Source: an uncultured Collinsella sp. (lineage in GTDB: Bacteria > Actinomycetota > Coriobacteriia > Coriobacteriales > Coriobacteriaceae). From it: 5,092 bases of DNA. Below the pieces are notes generated by a model. It was not told where the DNA came from and searched no databases. It saw nothing but the letters and a program-made list of their open reading frames with translations. The translations under genes were made by a program, and so were the position numbers. The first letter of the stretch is position 1; each line of letters begins with the position of its first letter. The stretch is taken from assembly GCA_958447915.1 (NCBI GenBank), contig CAUDCB010000147.1, forward strand, positions 1 to 5,092. Direction: 5' to 3'. Of this stretch, positions 4,791 to 5,092 are shown in pieces.

Positions 4791-5092
4791 CACCATCATC
4801 GACGAGACCGTCATCCTGCGCTATCTGCTCGACGACGACGAAGTCCTGTCACCGCGCGCCGCCAAGGTCATCGCCACCCGCACCGCTCGTGTCTACCCCG
4901 AAATCATCACGCGCGTCGTAGTCACGCTGCGCGACGTCTATAAGGTTCCCCGCGTTGAGATTGCTGCGGCCATGAAAAGGCTGCTCGATGACGTCATGGT
5001 CGACGAGCCCACCGTTGTCGCCCTTGCCGTCAAACTCTTTGGCAAGACTCATATGGACTGTACCGACTGCCTCCTGGCAGCCCGAACCGCCA
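4783..5092 (+). CDS. PIN-domain (VapC-like) toxin, C-terminus cut by window edge
   Basis: 103 complete codons are present, and most PIN toxins have 125-145. Seen: IIDETVILRYLL at residues 5-16 is the first PIN motif with Asp7, and MDCTDCLLAA at 91-100 matches the late PIN motif (usually DF.DallaA) with Asp92 and Asp95. Between them, YPEIITRVVVTLRDVYKV (38-55) aligns to the helix that usually reads ..aEvvyvL..vY.., but Arg44 stands where the catalytic Glu is expected. Known: VapC toxins are Mg-dependent RNases using three or four acidic residues, often cutting tRNA or rRNA. Inference: either an altered or weakened nuclease, or Glu40 takes over. Translation is probably coupled to the antitoxin through ATGAGTAG, and GAGG (4767-4770) is a weak, distant ribosome site. 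Family assignment is fairly secure, activity is not. Confidence 0.82.
   Translation, partial: MSSTIIDETVILRYLLDDDEVLSPRAAKVIATRTARVYPEIITRVVVTLRDVYKVPRVEIAAAMKRLLDDVMVDEPTVVALAVKLFGKTHMDCTDCLLAARTA

Overview
The window is GC-rich, densely packed bacterial DNA, with a non-coding divergent region (about 4040-4466) that is visibly more AT-rich. The gene content is a selenocysteine-type formate dehydrogenase H next to a Hyf-type (group 4) hydrogenase operon, with strong GGAGG ribosome binding sites, plus a small toxin-antitoxin operon. This suggests an anaerobic, formate- or H2-metabolising gut-type bacterium. A Coriobacteriia member such as Collinsella is my best guess, but that assignment is inference and rests on no marker gene.

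Minus strand, read from right to left. A structured leader (about 4040-4185) precedes a HydN/HycB-like four-cluster ferredoxin (4039-3521). Next comes fdhF (3444-1222), whose internal UGA at 3027-3025 is read as selenocysteine 140 and is followed by a SECIS-like hairpin. Then come a strong GC hairpin (1200-1166), hyfA (1143-526), and the first 177 codons of hyfB (533-1), which run off the left edge. hyfA and hyfB overlap by 8 nt. Together these look like the start of a formate hydrogenlyase operon. FdhF oxidises formate to CO2, electrons pass through polyferredoxin subunits (the HydN-like protein and/or HyfA), and a membrane-bound NiFe hydrogenase built on proton-pump-like subunits such as HyfB reduces protons to H2. 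The remaining hydrogenase genes would lie beyond position 1.

Plus strand, right end. A divergently transcribed type II toxin-antitoxin operon starts at 4467. It holds a RelB/DinJ-type ribbon-helix-helix antitoxin (4467-4790), then a PIN-domain (VapC-like) protein (4783 to the right edge). The two ORFs overlap by 8 nt. The PIN protein appears to have Arg where the family usually has its second active-site acid.

Non-coding signals of most interest are four. The leader of the HydN-like gene can form two mutually exclusive structures, one of which covers the ribosome binding site. The divergent spacer carries a set of repeated words and an imperfect palindrome. A perfect 16-bp palindrome lies between the HydN-like gene and fdhF. 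A terminator-like hairpin lies between fdhF and hyfA.
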